This document shows positions 1 to 13,200 of a stretch of 64,000 nucleotides of DNA, one piece after another (position 1 is the stretch's first letter; each line of letters opens with the position of its first letter). This DNA is from Platanthera guangdongensis (lineage: Eukaryota; Streptophyta; Magnoliopsida; Asparagales; Orchidaceae), in assembly GCA_039583875.1 (NCBI GenBank), contig CM077152.1:16045059-16109058 (forward strand), written 5' to 3'. The position numbers and the translations under genes were made by a program. The notes below the pieces were generated by a model. That model searched no databases. It was not told the DNA's origin and was given only the letters and a program-made list of their open reading frames with translations.

Positions 1-207
1 TTTTACAAAATACATGTGCATCAAATCTTTTTTCACTGATGAATTCAAAAGCTTCCGCATAAAAATCAAGCTATTTTAATCAATAGTAACTATTTTCAGT
101 ATTTTTCTGCATCCGTCGTAGCAGGCGTGGTTTTCCTTTTGCCTATGCCTGTGGCATCATGGCCCGCCCGAAGCGCACTCTGATTTTTGTCGAGACGAGT
201 CGTGACA
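1..207 (+). mobile_element. 3' end of an LTR (element A, gypsy-type, partial)
   Basis: The stretch ends in TGACA just before a tRNA-Met-like primer site, which is the expected position of a 5' LTR end. The LTR start lies outside the window, so length and family cannot be given. It is assigned to the same element as the gag remnant at 1.66-2.97 kb, but the 1.4 kb between them leaves room for two separate insertions. Confidence 0.55.
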
Positions 208-208
208 G

Positions 209-221
209 TTGGTATCAGAGT
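209..221 (+). other. Primer-binding site of element A
   Basis: TTGGTATCAGAGT matches the complement of the 3' end of plant initiator Met-tRNA, used to prime reverse transcription by most plant LTR retrotransposons. It follows the LTR end by one base. Confidence 0.65.
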
Positions 222-1659
222 CAGGTTAGTTTCATAAGATAAAATATTTTTTGAACTTCACATATTTTGAAATTGCATCGTATAAAAATATATAAGCATA
301 TATCATTGTTTCACTCAACTTGTTATTATTTGTTGTTCGCGGCTGAAACACGCACACACTCACTCATAAGCATAAGTAGTATGCACAAAAATGTTAAGGG
401 GTTATTGGTAAACTTAATATTTTTGTGCATATGAATTTCCACGAGGATATACACCGCTTGCGAATATTAAATTGTATGAGCGGTTTAATATTTTCAAGTG
501 CGCTGCCATTAGAGTCCTAATATGCATGACATGTTAAGTGATATGAGCCTTAACATGACATGTATATCCATTCATTTGCATTCATATCATAAGTCATTGC
601 ACAAGTGTTAAGCCGAGAACAACAATAATGATTGTACACACATGAATTTACTATCTGCTTGACATCGCACAAGATCTCATAGTTGCACTTGCATGATTAT
701 TATCTAGAGTTGCCCAATGAAAATGTTGCAATTATTATATAATTTATGTACCTGACAGTATGAAATGTGTTAGAATTTCTAATTTCTAGTCTACCACCCC
801 CCCTGTTCCTCTTGTCTGTCAATTCTTTTTTGGTTCTCTAGTACTTCATAGTTAGTTCCTAAGTGTCAACAAGAAATGAGTCTTTTTGTTAATGGTTCTG
901 CTGAATTGATTCAGCGTTGTCTGGTGATTTTCCCATTCCAGTTGACTCGCTTCTGTCGATATTCAATCGTCATTCTGTTTCTTTTGCTCTTTGGTGTCTC
1001 ATCTTCGCTTCGTGCAAGATCTTTTCGCTCCCGGATTCTCGTTTTATTCCGATTAATTTCGAGCTAATTGAAGTAATTGCTGTGCTCCCCGAAGTCGATC
1101 TTTTGTATCCGTCCGAACCCACCAAGTTTAAATAGTTCTCCTGTGAACTTGAATCTGACCTGCGTTGCAAGTATCTGCAACTTTTCTCTTGATCATAGTA
1201 AGTCTCTGCGCTTGTTCTCCTCTCTGTTTCCTTGTGTTCATAGATAACTACAAATACTTGAACTATTTAAGAATTTTTATCCCTTCTTATTGTATCTTTC
1301 ATGCTGGGCTCTAGAAGCAGGAGAACATTTTGATCTTTTGAACTCCATTAGATTGTCATAAAACTATCATAAAATGACAGGCGATAGATCTTATTTTCGG
1401 ATTTAATATACATTGCTTTCCTAAATTATTTGAAAAGTTTAATAAATATGTCAATATCTTGTGTGTATCTTTTGTGAATCTTTTGAGTTAGCTAACAAAT
1501 CTAGGGTGAAATATCCCTTGATCAAGTATAGTCACACGTGTTAATTCATTCTGTTGTTTGTATCTCCTACCTTCTCCTTCCCCCCAGTGACCGCGTCTCG
1601 CACAATAGCCAACCCTCGTCCTTGACTCATACTTTTTTGTCGCATGACGCTCTCCAACA
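222..1659. other. Leader or intervening DNA, no gene seen
   Basis: AT-rich DNA between the primer site and the gag remnant. The short reading frames around 0.88-1.17 kb have no recognisable motif and overlap one another on both strands. I see no gene here. Confidence 0.5.
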
Positions 1660-2965
1660 GCCCCCAACAGTCCAAAACAACATCATCTGACGCTCCATGC
1701 TCTTCTCTCAGCTCATTTGTTTCATGCCCACGACGAGCTCAATGGACCTACACGCCGATGAGGATGTTTCTGCTTTGTCCTCGATAAATTCTACTCACTT
1801 GGATCGGCTCGAAGCTCCATTAGAAGATCACACTCTCCTCCTTCGCTAGCTTGAGTCAACCGCTATCAACCGGCCCCTAAGTCGTTGTCGCCCTACCGTC
1901 CTTCCATTGACTACAAGGGGTTCCTGCCCCCTGTCAGGGACATTCACCTAACCCACCTCCGCCGTATTGAGATTTAGATGTTCTACGACATCGACCCCCT
2001 CAATTGAATTGCTCGCGTTGAGCTGTTTTTCGACCTTCGGGCCACGACCGCAAACCATATTGAGATTTAGGTGTTCTACGACATCGACACCCTCAGTTGA
2101 ATTGCTCGCGTTGAGCTGTTTTTTGACCTTCGGGCCACGTTCGCAAACCAAAAGGTCCCAATGGAGACTACCTATATGGAGGACTCTATGCTACATTGAG
2201 TGCGTTGGACATGCCAAAATGTCTCTAATCACTTCTGACCAACACTTGAGGAAATCCCCTACCACTACGACACAAGCTAAGAGGGCAATGTCCACGAGCG
2301 TCTCAGCTCAATTTGTCAATTCGACACCATTGCAACCTATATCGCTGAGTATCGAGGTCTTCACACATGTCATCGAGCTCTCCCTAGTCCATTGCTTGGG
2401 TTACTTCCTTGCGGGCATGGAACCCAACCTCCGAGCTCGCATTCATGTCCATAACCCAGCTACTCTCTCATGCGCTATGCCAGCTCATTGTCTAGAAGAG
2501 GAGCTCTACATGGCCAAGCCACTCTCTTCTGCCCGGTCACACTACCGACTGCCATGTCGAAGCCTTAACCACCACTCCATCGGCCAGATTCCCCATCTCC
2601 CACGGGACCTCTATTGCTAGACCCTCCACTGGTTCCTCCACCGACGAAACCCCCGCCACCCCAGTTCCTATCTCACCAGGACACCTCAAGTTCCGCATGA
2701 AGGATCTTTGTTTTAGTTTCCACCAGACATACTCCCCCACACATAAATGCCCTCTCAAGAACTTGTGCTTGCCGCTCGGTGCTGAATACAATGATCCTGA
2801 TTTCATTAACTTGGAACCTCTGATGCTCGATGCTGACGCCCACCGACCTCGACCTTGGGGGCAAGATCTTGAGAAGAGATTTTACAAATACGACCCTTCA
2901 AGCCCACAACCGCCTTGTCAAGCACTATCATTGGAGTCCCGCTCATGTTTATGGTCTCTATAGAC
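1660..2965 (+). pseudogene. Degenerate Ty3/gypsy gag (element A)
   Basis: Conceptual translation across several frames gives pieces of a plant gypsy Gag: a WIARVE-FF-DLRATTAN type capsid motif near 1990-2045 (W replaced by a stop), a GMEPNLRARIHVHNPA-like capsid end near 2430-2460, and a decayed GLCF-C-EKY-PGHKC zinc-knuckle motif near 2700-2760 in which cysteines are lost. Stops and frameshifts occur throughout, so no Gag can be made. The capsid motif region is tandemly duplicated. No polymerase follows; the sequence runs into ordinary intron DNA and a SINE. Confidence 0.7.
1965..2150 (+). repeat. 93-bp tandem duplication inside gag remnant
   Basis: TATTGAGATTTAG begins at 1965 and again at 2058, followed by about 80 bp of near-identical sequence. 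The period is 93 bp, or 31 codons, so the duplication kept the frame and repeats the capsid WIARVE-type motif. Confidence 0.88.
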
Positions 2966-3383
2966 TCAAGTGGCATTATCATAATCTCATTGTATGTCAC
3001 TCCCGCTTATAAGAGAGTGGAGGAGAGTCATTTAAGTATCTTGAATCATTGTCTTGTTTAGGCTCTCATAGGGGAGAAGAACTCTTAGAGGTAAACCCAC
3101 ATAAAGTAATATATCCCTCAAAAAGTTTCTCACCTTCACATAATGGAGAAAACCGTAACCTTCACCCAGAGGTAAACCTACATTAAAACAATAGATCCCT
3201 CAACCACATTATATTAGTCCAAAGAGATGATCTACATAGCTAATGGATATGAAGAGCACTGATTGCAGAGACGAGTCAGTTTAACAAATGAAAATAATAA
3301 AATTTAGACTAATATACATGGGCACACTTCAGATAAGCTTTAAAGAAGGCAGTTGATCTGAAAGGTTTTAGGCTGGTCGGGTA
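2966..3383. other. Intron or intergenic DNA, no gene seen
   Basis: The region includes a short imperfect repeat of a phrase like GAGGTAAACC(C/T)ACAT (near 3090 and 3170). No coding or RNA feature is recognised. Confidence 0.4.
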
Positions 3384-3402
3384 CAAACGGTGATCAGATA
3401 TA

Positions 3403-3581
3403 AGGCAGCCCGGTGCACACAGCATCCCCACGTAGCAAGGGTCCGGGGAAGGGTCCCACCACAAGGGTGAAATGTAGGCAAACCTTACCCTGCACTTTTG
3501 CAAGAGGCTGCTTCCAGGACTCGAACATGTGACCTCAAGATGACGCGGCGACACCTTTACCGGTGCGCCAAGGCTCCCCTT
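3403..3581 (-). mobile_element. Au-like tRNA-derived SINE
   Basis: Read on the minus strand, the element starts with GGGGAGCCTTGGCGCACCGG, carries RNA polymerase III A-box-like (GGCGCACCGGTAAA) and B-box-like (GGTCACATGTTCGAGTCC) sequences, then the TGCAGGGTAAGG and CCCTTCCCCGGACCC blocks characteristic of the plant Au SINE family, and ends in GTGCACCGGGCTGCCTTA. It is flanked by 19-bp direct repeats (3384-3402 and 3582-3600, two mismatches), which mark it as an insertion by LINE-type machinery. It is a mobile element and not a functional tRNA. It lies in an intron of the IBR3-like gene, in the same orientation as the gene. Confidence 0.9.
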
Positions 3582-3683
3582 CAAACGCTAATCAGATATA
3601 CACAAAACAATTTTTGATTCATGGAATATATAACCCATTACTGAAAACATAAATTTCATAAAAGAAGTTTCATTAACATATAC

Positions 3684-4209
3684 CAAATGGAGGTTCATTG
3701 GGAAGTAAAGACCGTGCATTGATGACCACCCAAGAAAAATCAATCAAGATATTAGCCAGCCTTCCAGTACGTTCAGCGCGCTTACCACCTGAAGCATTAC
3801 CCTGAAATGATTTTCATTATGAACAGACGATTTATAAGAGAAGGGGAATTTTTTCACTGTAAACAAATGATACCATTGTCCATCTGTGATATACTCCAGC
3901 ATGTATGGAGGCTCCACGAAACATGGAAAATGCAACGTAAAACTTCCAGTCAGAAGCAGGCCAAGGCTTTCCCTGTAGTCAGAAATTTGCAGTGAGATAA
4001 GCAGCTAAACTCCAAATAATCAACGAGAAAGCAGGTCATCATGAACCTGAAAGGTAGTTTAAGGATAAATTAATTTAGACAATGCTCACAGATGCCAAGC
4101 AATACTCAGCAAGATATTCTGGGAGAGATGGAATGCCTTCAGGTCTCCCACTAAGTTCAAACCCTTCATATGGACCATCTTCAAATAGCTTCAAATCCGC
4201 ATAATATGC
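3684..4209 (-). CDS. IBR3-like: IBR3-like gene, downstream exon block (end of APH domain)
   Basis: Three exons. 4090-4209 (40 codons) contains [17 protein letters not shown]. 3874-3972 (33 codons) starts [15 protein letters not shown] and ends YHRWTM. 3684-3801 starts [17 protein letters not shown] and ends near LLPNEPP in phase 1. The first exon here directly continues the protein from the exon at 38731-38808, across the giant intron. The stretch after AYSSL ([11 protein letters not shown]) is the least familiar part of the match, so that exon start is slightly less sure. The following exon is not found before the window edge. Confidence 0.87.
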
Positions 4210-7200
4210 CTGCAACATAAAACATGAACAATAATTCGGGAATTGAATTCATAGATCATTAAGCCTTCCCTGCAAATTATTTGGACTTCAAATAAAATTG
4301 AAACAATCAGTGGTACCAGTAAAGAACAAAACGAGACTGTTGTTGCAGATAATCAAGTTTTCAAACAAGGCAATATGTACATATTATAGCGGGTTCATTA
4401 TACTTAAAATGTACACTGTGAACAGCTCAATAAATATAATTTATCAATATTATCTATACTAATATATAAAAATATCTCTTTATGGTGTAATGGTGTGCAC
4501 CATCTGTTTCATCCTGGCTGTCCATTTTAAATCGAAATAAATCCTCTTACAGGAAAAAACTATCTTGATCATTGATTTAAAATAAAAATTACTAACGCTC
4601 TTATTTTTTCCACAGGCCACGACAGTACCTCCGCCGGCACGGTGGTGTAATACTGTAATAGTTTGAATGGGTGGAAGTACTATCGTGGTCTGGGTACTGT
4701 CGCGATTGCACGGAGGCCTCTCATGTACTATCACTCATATAATAAGAGCAAGCATTTTGGTGTAATGGTACATTTAGCACTCCCCAAAATACTCATACAA
4801 TAGCTAATATATCGCACCTTTTAAGTCACATTGGAATAAAGTAAACAAAATAAAATACAAAAAATATAACTGGGGGAGAAAATAATAAAGTAAAAATATA
4901 TAATAAAAATAAAATAAAATGAGGAATATATAAATAACAGAAATTGTGCACCGACTAAAGGAACCATCACCATTGTAAAATGCGTCTGGAGAACACATGC
5001 GTCAGGTAGAGTATTGTCATTGCATACCAAATATTGTGCAAGGGGGACATGCTATGAAGCACGGATACTTCCCCGAAGGCACCGTATCCGTACCGGATAC
5101 GTATCCGGTACCGGTACGTACCCGATACTCGACGGATACACCTATGTGGACACACTTGGACTTAGCACATCATTTTGCATATTGTGATAGGAGTATGTTT
5201 TTCTAGAATAAACAAAGGTTGCTTCTATGCTAAGAAGTGTTGGTACATCCAATTAAATTGTGTATCTGTACCGAGTATGTTTCTGGTATCGGTACGTTTC
5301 TGTTACAAGTACATGTATTGAACGTGTTGATTCAACACAAGTTATTAACAAACAAATAACTTGTCTCTAAACTAATCGGAGATTGAAGATGTCGATCTCC
5401 AATAATGAAGAAGAAAAAAAGACTGATAAGTAGACTTAAGTTTAATTTTTTCTTTTGGTTAAACATATAAGATGTTAAATTTTGTAAAATTTACGAATGT
5501 TTAATGTTTGAAAACTTCATGTTATGTTGCACTGATTTGTGAACTTGTACTTCAAGTTATGATTTATGTTTGATGTTTCAATGTTTTGAGAAATATTTAT
5601 TGCACTTGTGATATATAAATATATATTATATTTGTTATAATGTATCATGACGTACCTTTATTTTCTAATTTTTGTCGTACCGCCGTACCGGGTACGTATC
5701 ATATCCGGTACCCGTACCCGTACCCGTACCGGTGCTTCCTAGGGGACATATGCCTATTCCGTTAGTAACTACATAAGCTCCATAAAGACGTGAACTTGAC
5801 TTTCAAAAATTAAGTCTAACATGAAACGCAATTACGTAACAATTTTAAGTACTAAACTTAAGCACATAGGAAAGGAATTCTCATAAAACAAATAGGGTTG
5901 GCATGGATTCACTATGTTAATATCAACAAGTAATTCAAGTGTTGTAGCTGCAGTGGGTCACATGATTCATAATATCAACATATAGCTCGTGTTGTGGTTG
6001 CAGTGGGTCAAAGAAAAGGGTGGTTATCTCATTTCCATTCTTCAACTAAGAAATATGTAGGAAAAAGATAGGTTAGAAACTAGTAGTAAGAAAAGAGATT
6101 GATAGATAATTGAGATAGGAAAGAGAATGTTCAATTGGATGTGTGGAAAGACTACAACACTCAAGCCTTTATCTCACTATAGTGGGGTCGGCTATATGGA
6201 TCCTTTGTCACCATTGTGCCCTATCTTTTGTCATAATCTCACTAATGCCTAAGTACATCATGTCTTTCCTTATAGTTTCATTCCAAATCTTTACTGGTGT
6301 AACCCTCCCTCGTTTAACATGCCTAGTGACTAGACTCTCACAACACCTAACAGGTGCCTCTAATGGTCTCCTTTGTACGTGTCCAAACCATCTTAGACGA
6401 GCTTCTCGCATCTTCTCTTCAATTGGTGCTACTCATGTGATTCTGTCTTATCCATAATACATTCATTCCTAATTTTATCCAATCTCGTGTGTCCACACAT
6501 CCACTTAAGCATTCTCATCTTCACAACTCCCTTTTTTTTGCAAATGTACACAATTCACTGCCCAACATTCAGAATCATAGAGCATCGCGGGTGACGCAGG
6601 GCGAATCTATAAGTTGCGGATAAACGATGATCTAACATCTACAAGCTATGCAAAAGTCCAACGGTTAGATCACAAATTAGATAATAAATAAAACTGTCCC
6701 ACACAAACAATTTAAACCAAGTTAACATAATTTATTTGGGTAAAAGCAAGCTCAGGCTTTCCTCCGCGTGCAGGGCCAAACCTAGAGCGGGCAGCGAATA
6801 AATCCTGTAAATCACAATATTTATCTAACAAACAACTATCATACGAGATATCCAAACAAATATGATGTCCAATCCGATAAATAAATGCTGAAAAATAATA
6901 ATCAAATACAATAATATTTACTAAATAGCGGGCTGACCAAGACAGTGAAGGTTCCGGAGTCGGATGCGTAGATCGGCGATCGGAGGTGGAACCGGCGGCC
7001 TGGAAATGGTGGTGGTGGCTGACCTCGGTGGTGGATGGCGAGATCGGGCCGAAAATAACTAGATTCGGGCACGAGGGAGTAGATCCAGACAAGGGAATGG
7101 TGGATCTGATATTTGGGAGCGGATCCGGACAAAAAAAGAAATATGAATGGTGGAAATAACGGATCGGAGGCTGAAATTCTCAGATCTGAATTGATCTAGA

Positions 7201-10200
7201 GAATTAGGTCGATTTGGAGGTGGTTCCACGAAGAGGAGTGGGCGGATTGGAGAGGGGAGGGTGGCGGACTGGGCTGCAGGAAGGCAGCAGGCCGACGGGT
7301 TTTGGGAGGAGTTTGGAGGGCTGTCGGCGGTTGGACAAGTGGTGTGAGGGGTGAAAAATGAAGGCTAGAGGTAGGGGAAGGATTTGGGGTAGAGAAATCA
7401 ACCTAGGAGTCGTCACATAGGGCTCCACGGCGTCGGCACCGAGGGGTGATCGTTGGAATCCGAGAAGAGTCACCAAATTCTGCAATGCCTTGATTCAGTC
7501 TCTTATACCATTATTTATAATAAAACAAAATAATAGGGCATCCCTATCAACGACTATGATTGACCGGTGGGAGAGGCCACTAAAATACATGTAAAATAAA
7601 CCAATAAAAACAAACTAATGTATTGTTTTTATTCGCAACGCGAATCCGGACGCATCCGCGGAGTCCGATCGTCGATCTGGGCACTCCATATATGGAAAGT
7701 CGCCAATTGGCCCCGAACAGGCCCCAAAACTCGTCATCCACTGCAAGTGCTAGTCTATGCTCCGCATCAGCGGGTCTAATTGCAGTAACTTGCCCTTAAG
7801 TTTTAGTGGAACTTTACGATCGCATAAGATCCCTGACGCGCCTCTCCACTTCAACCAACCCGCTTGGATTCTATGTGTCACATCTTTATCAATACCTTCA
7901 CTTTTTTGAACCATCGATCCAAGATATTTAAAACACTCACTACGAGAAATATCTTGATCACCCAACTTAATAACGAAGTCATCTGTCTTTCTTGTACTGT
8001 TAAATTTATGCTCCATATACTCTGTCTTTGCCATGCTCAACCTAAAACCCTTCTTTTCTAAAGTATCTCGCGAAGATTCAATTTTTGCGTTTACACCCTC
8101 ACGCGTCTCATCAACCAAAATGATATCATCCACAATCAATAAACACCAAGTTATTGCTTGTTGGATGTCTGGTTAGCTCATCTAAGATAAGGGTAAAGAG
8201 ATAAGGGCTTAAAGTTGAACTTTGATGTAAGCCACCAGTGATAGGGAATTCCTGTGTTAATCCTCTAGATGTCCTCATCTTTGTCACTGAATTTGTATAC
8301 ATATCTTTGATTATGTCAATATATGAAACATTTACACCTTCCTTTTCTAAGACTCTCCATAAGATCTCTCTTGGAACTATATCATAAGCCTTCTCAAGAT
8401 CAATAAACAACATATGTAAATCTTGTTTTCTTTCTCGATAGTTGTCAATGAGTCTCCTCAAGAGATGTATGGCTTCCATGGTCGACCTCCCTGGCATGAA
8501 TCCAAATTGATTATCCAAGATGTTAGTCTCTCGTCTTACTCTCCTTTCTATTACTCGTTCCCATAGTTTCATGGTATGACTCATCAATTTAATGATTAGG
8601 TTCAAGGTGTGGAAAACTATGAATTCAAAATTATGAAATGATTAGGTTCAAGGTTTTAAATGCCGGTGACAACATCTAATAGAATTTTAAAATGTCGGAT
8701 GTCGGAGATATTTTCAGGGATATTTTTAAAATATTGGATATACATATCTCATCAATCTTTCCGAGTGTTTTCTACTTCATAGTCTTTCCTCATCAATCTT
8801 TACGAGTGTTTTCTACTTTATTTATATGTTCTAAAAGTTAAAGAAACATAGCAACAATCTCAAACAAGTCGTAGAATTTGTCGTTGGCATGGAGGAGTCT
8901 GCGGGGTCACCGAAATTCGGTGGTGCGGCGAAGCTTGAAGAACGCGATATCGCATTCAGTGAATTAGACATCATAACGGTGGCGGCTGGCAAAAGGAAAC
9001 CATCCGGTCCTGCACATGTTGAAGGTGATGACGCAGCTGGAGAAGAACGAAGTCTCGATCATGGGGCAGATCAGACAGGGATGCCACGACACATTTGCCG
9101 GGAAGAGTGAACGTGAGAGATGGTAGGGATCTACCATAAACTGCCTCGAACAAAGTGGTGTCAGAACATGTGTGGAAAGAAGTGTTGTACGAGTACTCTG
9201 CCCAAATAAACCAATCCACATATGCCCATGGGTTATCAAACAGAAAAAATCATAGATGTCTCCAAGCAATGATTCATTGCCTCAAATTTCTCGTCTGTCT
9301 GAGGCTGGTAAGTTGAACTCATACGAATTCGGGTGCCCTGCATCTTGAATAACGACTGCCAAATGGAACTCGGGAATAACGAATTGCGATCACTCACAAT
9401 GGAGCGAGGAAACTCATGCAAACAGACCATCCTGTCAATGAACACAGCGACAACCACTGGTGCAGTAAATGAGTGTCTGAGGGGAAGGAAGTGGGTGTAT
9501 TTGGATAGAAGATCCACAACAATAAAATCCATGGAGATATCCTCTCAGATTCGGGCCGGGATATGGAGTGACTGAAGGAGACTCCCAAGAAAATTGGCCT
9601 CGTACTTGGTACGCAGACACATTAAACAGGCTGTCATAAATGCTTCTGTTAGAACATGTAGGGCCAATACAAACACGTCGCGACGTGACAATATGTCTGG
9701 AAGGCACTGGCGTGGCCACCCACCAGGGTCGAGGGAAACTATGCATGTAAGCGTGGAATAAGTTGTGACGAAGTTAAGAGTACTAAATGATGGTGGTGGA
9801 GGAAATCCCTTGCGAGACTATATGGAGTCTGGGATGTGGCATCCGCCCATAAGGATGCATCAATCGGTTAGAGGAGTGGGTCGGCAAAAACCTCTGGCGT
9901 CCTCCCAAACGGATCTCGAAGTAGCTGTAAAATGAGTAATCTGCGGTAGGCCTGTGCAAAAGTAACCGAAGAATCGAGAACTGGACCGAAACCGATCTGA
10001 ATTGGATGGTTCAGGTCGGTTCCCGCGCTGGTCGGTTCGGGTATGGTTCTTGGAAAAATAAGAACCAGTGGTTCGGTTCGATTCTCGGGTCCCGTGGTCG
10101 GGTACCCAACCTGTGTGCTGTAAAAAATTTATTTTTTTCAGGTATGATTCATACTTGAAGATAGGCCCGCATCACACCTAATGATGTTAATAACTCATTA

Positions 10201-13200
10201 AATAACATTTTATAGTAATACATGATTTGGAGATTTAATAAATCTTTAAATAACATTTAAAAAATGTTAAACCTCAATCTCTTATATTCTTATAATCCCA
10301 TATTTCTCATTTTCTCCTGTGAAGTCAATCTCCTGTGAAATTCCTAACTTCCGACCCTAACGTCGTTGCCCTTGCACCCTGCCTGCTAGAGCTCTTCTCA
10401 CCGTCTCCAGTGAAGGCCGACCAAACACTCAAAGCAAGCACAATATCACCTCTAGTCGCTCGAGTTCCTGTCCCCGTCTCCCGTGAGGGCTGACCGAACG
10501 CTCAAAGCCTCCCGCCGGCGTCGATTAAGGCCAATCTGCTTTTAGTGTATCAGCTTTCTTAGCTCCTCTTCACCAATTATAAACCAATTTTTGATTGTTT
10601 TAAGGCAATTTGTTGTGCAAGAAACATAAATTAAGGAACTGAGAACCGAATAGGAACCGAACCGATATTTTTGGTTCGATTCTGGTTCTACATTGTAGAA
10701 CCGTGGGTCGGTTCCGGTTCCAAAAATTTGGAACCGAACCTATGCGGGTCGGTTCTTGGTTCTAAGCGGAACCGAACCGAACCGATCTGAGTTGCACCCC
10801 TATCTGCGGCTGCCATGAAAGAGAGTTGGTCGAGGGGTTGGAGGAGCCGAGGCAGAATTCGATACAAAAATCACAACCCAACAGTTCTACAACCCAAACC
10901 TGTTGTGTCAGAGTGACAATCTTCTGATTCAGAAGGTACCAGAGACTACGATGATCCGTTTGACCCGTGTAGTGTCAACCAAGCAGGTAGGGGCGCCCGT
11001 GTTGCACAACAAGGACCAACGCCATAAGCTCAGAATCATAAGCGAAGCGAGGACGGATAGTAGTCCTAAACATACCACTGAAATAAGCAATGGGCTGTCC
11101 GCTTGCATCAACACCGCGCTGACACCTGTGCCCAAGGCGTCACACTTTACAACAAATAGTCGTGAGAAATTTGGAAAAAGTTAAGACTACAACGGTGCTA
11201 AGGGATTTGCTGGAAGGACTAAAAAGTTGTGGCCGCTACTGGTGTACAATGCGTCGGTATCGGATTTTTTCAACATGTTGGAGACGGGTTTGGCAATTTT
11301 GTCATAATCTTTAATGAACCGCCAGTAATACACAGTGAGGCCCAAAAAGCCTTGCACGTTGCAGAGAGAGCGGGGCATGAGCCACTGGAGGACGGCCCGG
11401 ACCTTGTACGGGTCTATTGTCATTCCCTATGCAAAAATTCTGTATCCTAAGTAGTTTGTCGGTGTGACTGCACTTCTTGGGGTTCACCAAAAAAACATGC
11501 TCTCGTAGGGTGGTGAGTGTCGTTCGCACAAGATAGAGGTAATCCAACCAGGAGAAACTGTAAACTAGGATATCATCAAAGAAAACAAATATGTACTTGC
11601 AAAGGGCTGACCAGAATAGATCATTCAAGGTGGCCTGAAAAACGGCAGGCGCATTCATCAAGCCAAAAGGCATGATGATGAACTCGTAGTGACTGTCGTG
11701 TGCGCGGAACACCGTCCTTGGGATATCGTCCATCAGAACCCGAATCTAGTGATAACTAGAGCAGAGATCCAACTTAAAAAAGGAAGAGCCCCCATGTAGC
11801 TCATCCAGTGGCTCCAGTGTGACCGAAATGGAACACTTATCTGGGATAGTGATCTTGTTGAGCTCCTGGTAGTCCACGCAAAAATGTCAACTACCGTCTA
11901 TCTTGCAGACCAAGAGAATCGGGCTCAAAAATGTACTGGCGATGGAGCGGAATATACCCATGGCTAGCATGTAGCTCACAAGCGTCTCAATCTCGTCCTT
12001 CTGCGCGCGGTTGTAACGCTAAGGACAAACAAATACAAATGACATGCACGCTTGTAATGAGATTCGGTGATCCGTCGGACGAGGTGATGGGAGATAGGTT
12101 GTGTCGGCGAAGGCACCCGAAAACATGTCCATAATAGCCAACAAGGCTGGGGGGGTTGGAGATCGTGGGGCCTCCCGCCCAACCACTTGCCACAGATATG
12201 CAACAAAATTGTCGTCGACCATTGCTGAAGTGACCGGGTGAAATGGACCAACGCAGGAGAGTAGGGTCGCCCGCCAAAAATAATGGTGTCTACTTTTGGA
12301 TGAACCACATTGTCATGTGATCTCAATTGGCACTGACATTGCCTAAGGTGCGGAGCCATGTCACAACCAAGATAATATCTACACCACCCAATGTAAAAGA
12401 AGAGAACTCGGCTCGGAGGGGGCATGGGCCCGCTGTGAGATCTAGCCCTGAGCAAAGGCCACTAGTCTCCCGACGACGACCACTCCCTAAACAGACATAA
12501 AAGCATGGAACAAGGGTCAACGACAATGCCAATCAATTCATCAGGTGCTGTGAAATGAAGTTGTGGGTTGTAACATCCGAATTTTTGACGCGAAAAATTA
12601 TTTGATTTGTAGGGGCAAGTCGCGACGAATTTTGATCGAGGCGGCGCGTCGTCAAGGTATAATGTTTTTCTTATGATAGTGTCCGTTAGTCAGTCAAGGG
12701 CGTAAATTATAGGGTGTGACGCATTTTGTTTTAATGACGCGTGGGGTGAGGATGAGTTAATATTCAAAGATTGAGTGTTGGGGTGCCAATAGCATTTCCC
12801 CCCCTTTTTCCTCACGCGATCATCAAAACCACAAGACGTGGATTTAAAACCCGCATTTCTCATCTCTCGGGAATAAACCGCAAACCGCAGCCGTCTCCCA
12901 CAAACAGACGCACGAACCGTCCGTCTCCCGCAGCGATCGAAGCCGCGCCTCCCGCAAGCCCTAATCGGCGTCCGATTCCTCTCCGGAAACCATCTCCGAC
13001 CACTCCTCCCTCCTCTACGAGCACCGGTGGGCATTCCTTTTCCTTCCTTAGCCGTGGAAGCGTCGGATTCAACCCTAACCGGTGAAAGTGAACGTTTTGG
13101 TTTCGGTGAGTTCGATCTCTTCCTTTTTCTCGTTTTCTGCTTGGATTCCCTTTGATTTGGAAACTAATTTAACCTAGGTTTTCGTTTTCATTGCCCTATC

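Noticed and set aside
3420..3581. Possible tRNA gene on the minus strand
   Set aside because: The A and B boxes belong to an Au-type SINE with a target duplication; no cloverleaf is evident.
3309..3584. 91-codon minus-strand frame
   Set aside because: Lies almost entirely in the SINE.
4454..4790. Possible Helitron starting TCTATACTAATATAT
   Set aside because: No hairpin followed by a CTRR end was found and no gene is carried; the resemblance is to AT-rich sequence.
12690..13085. Proline/arginine-rich frames of 104-114 codons on both strands
   Set aside because: They lie in the leader-like part of the element C LTR, recur in the other LTR, and have no motif.
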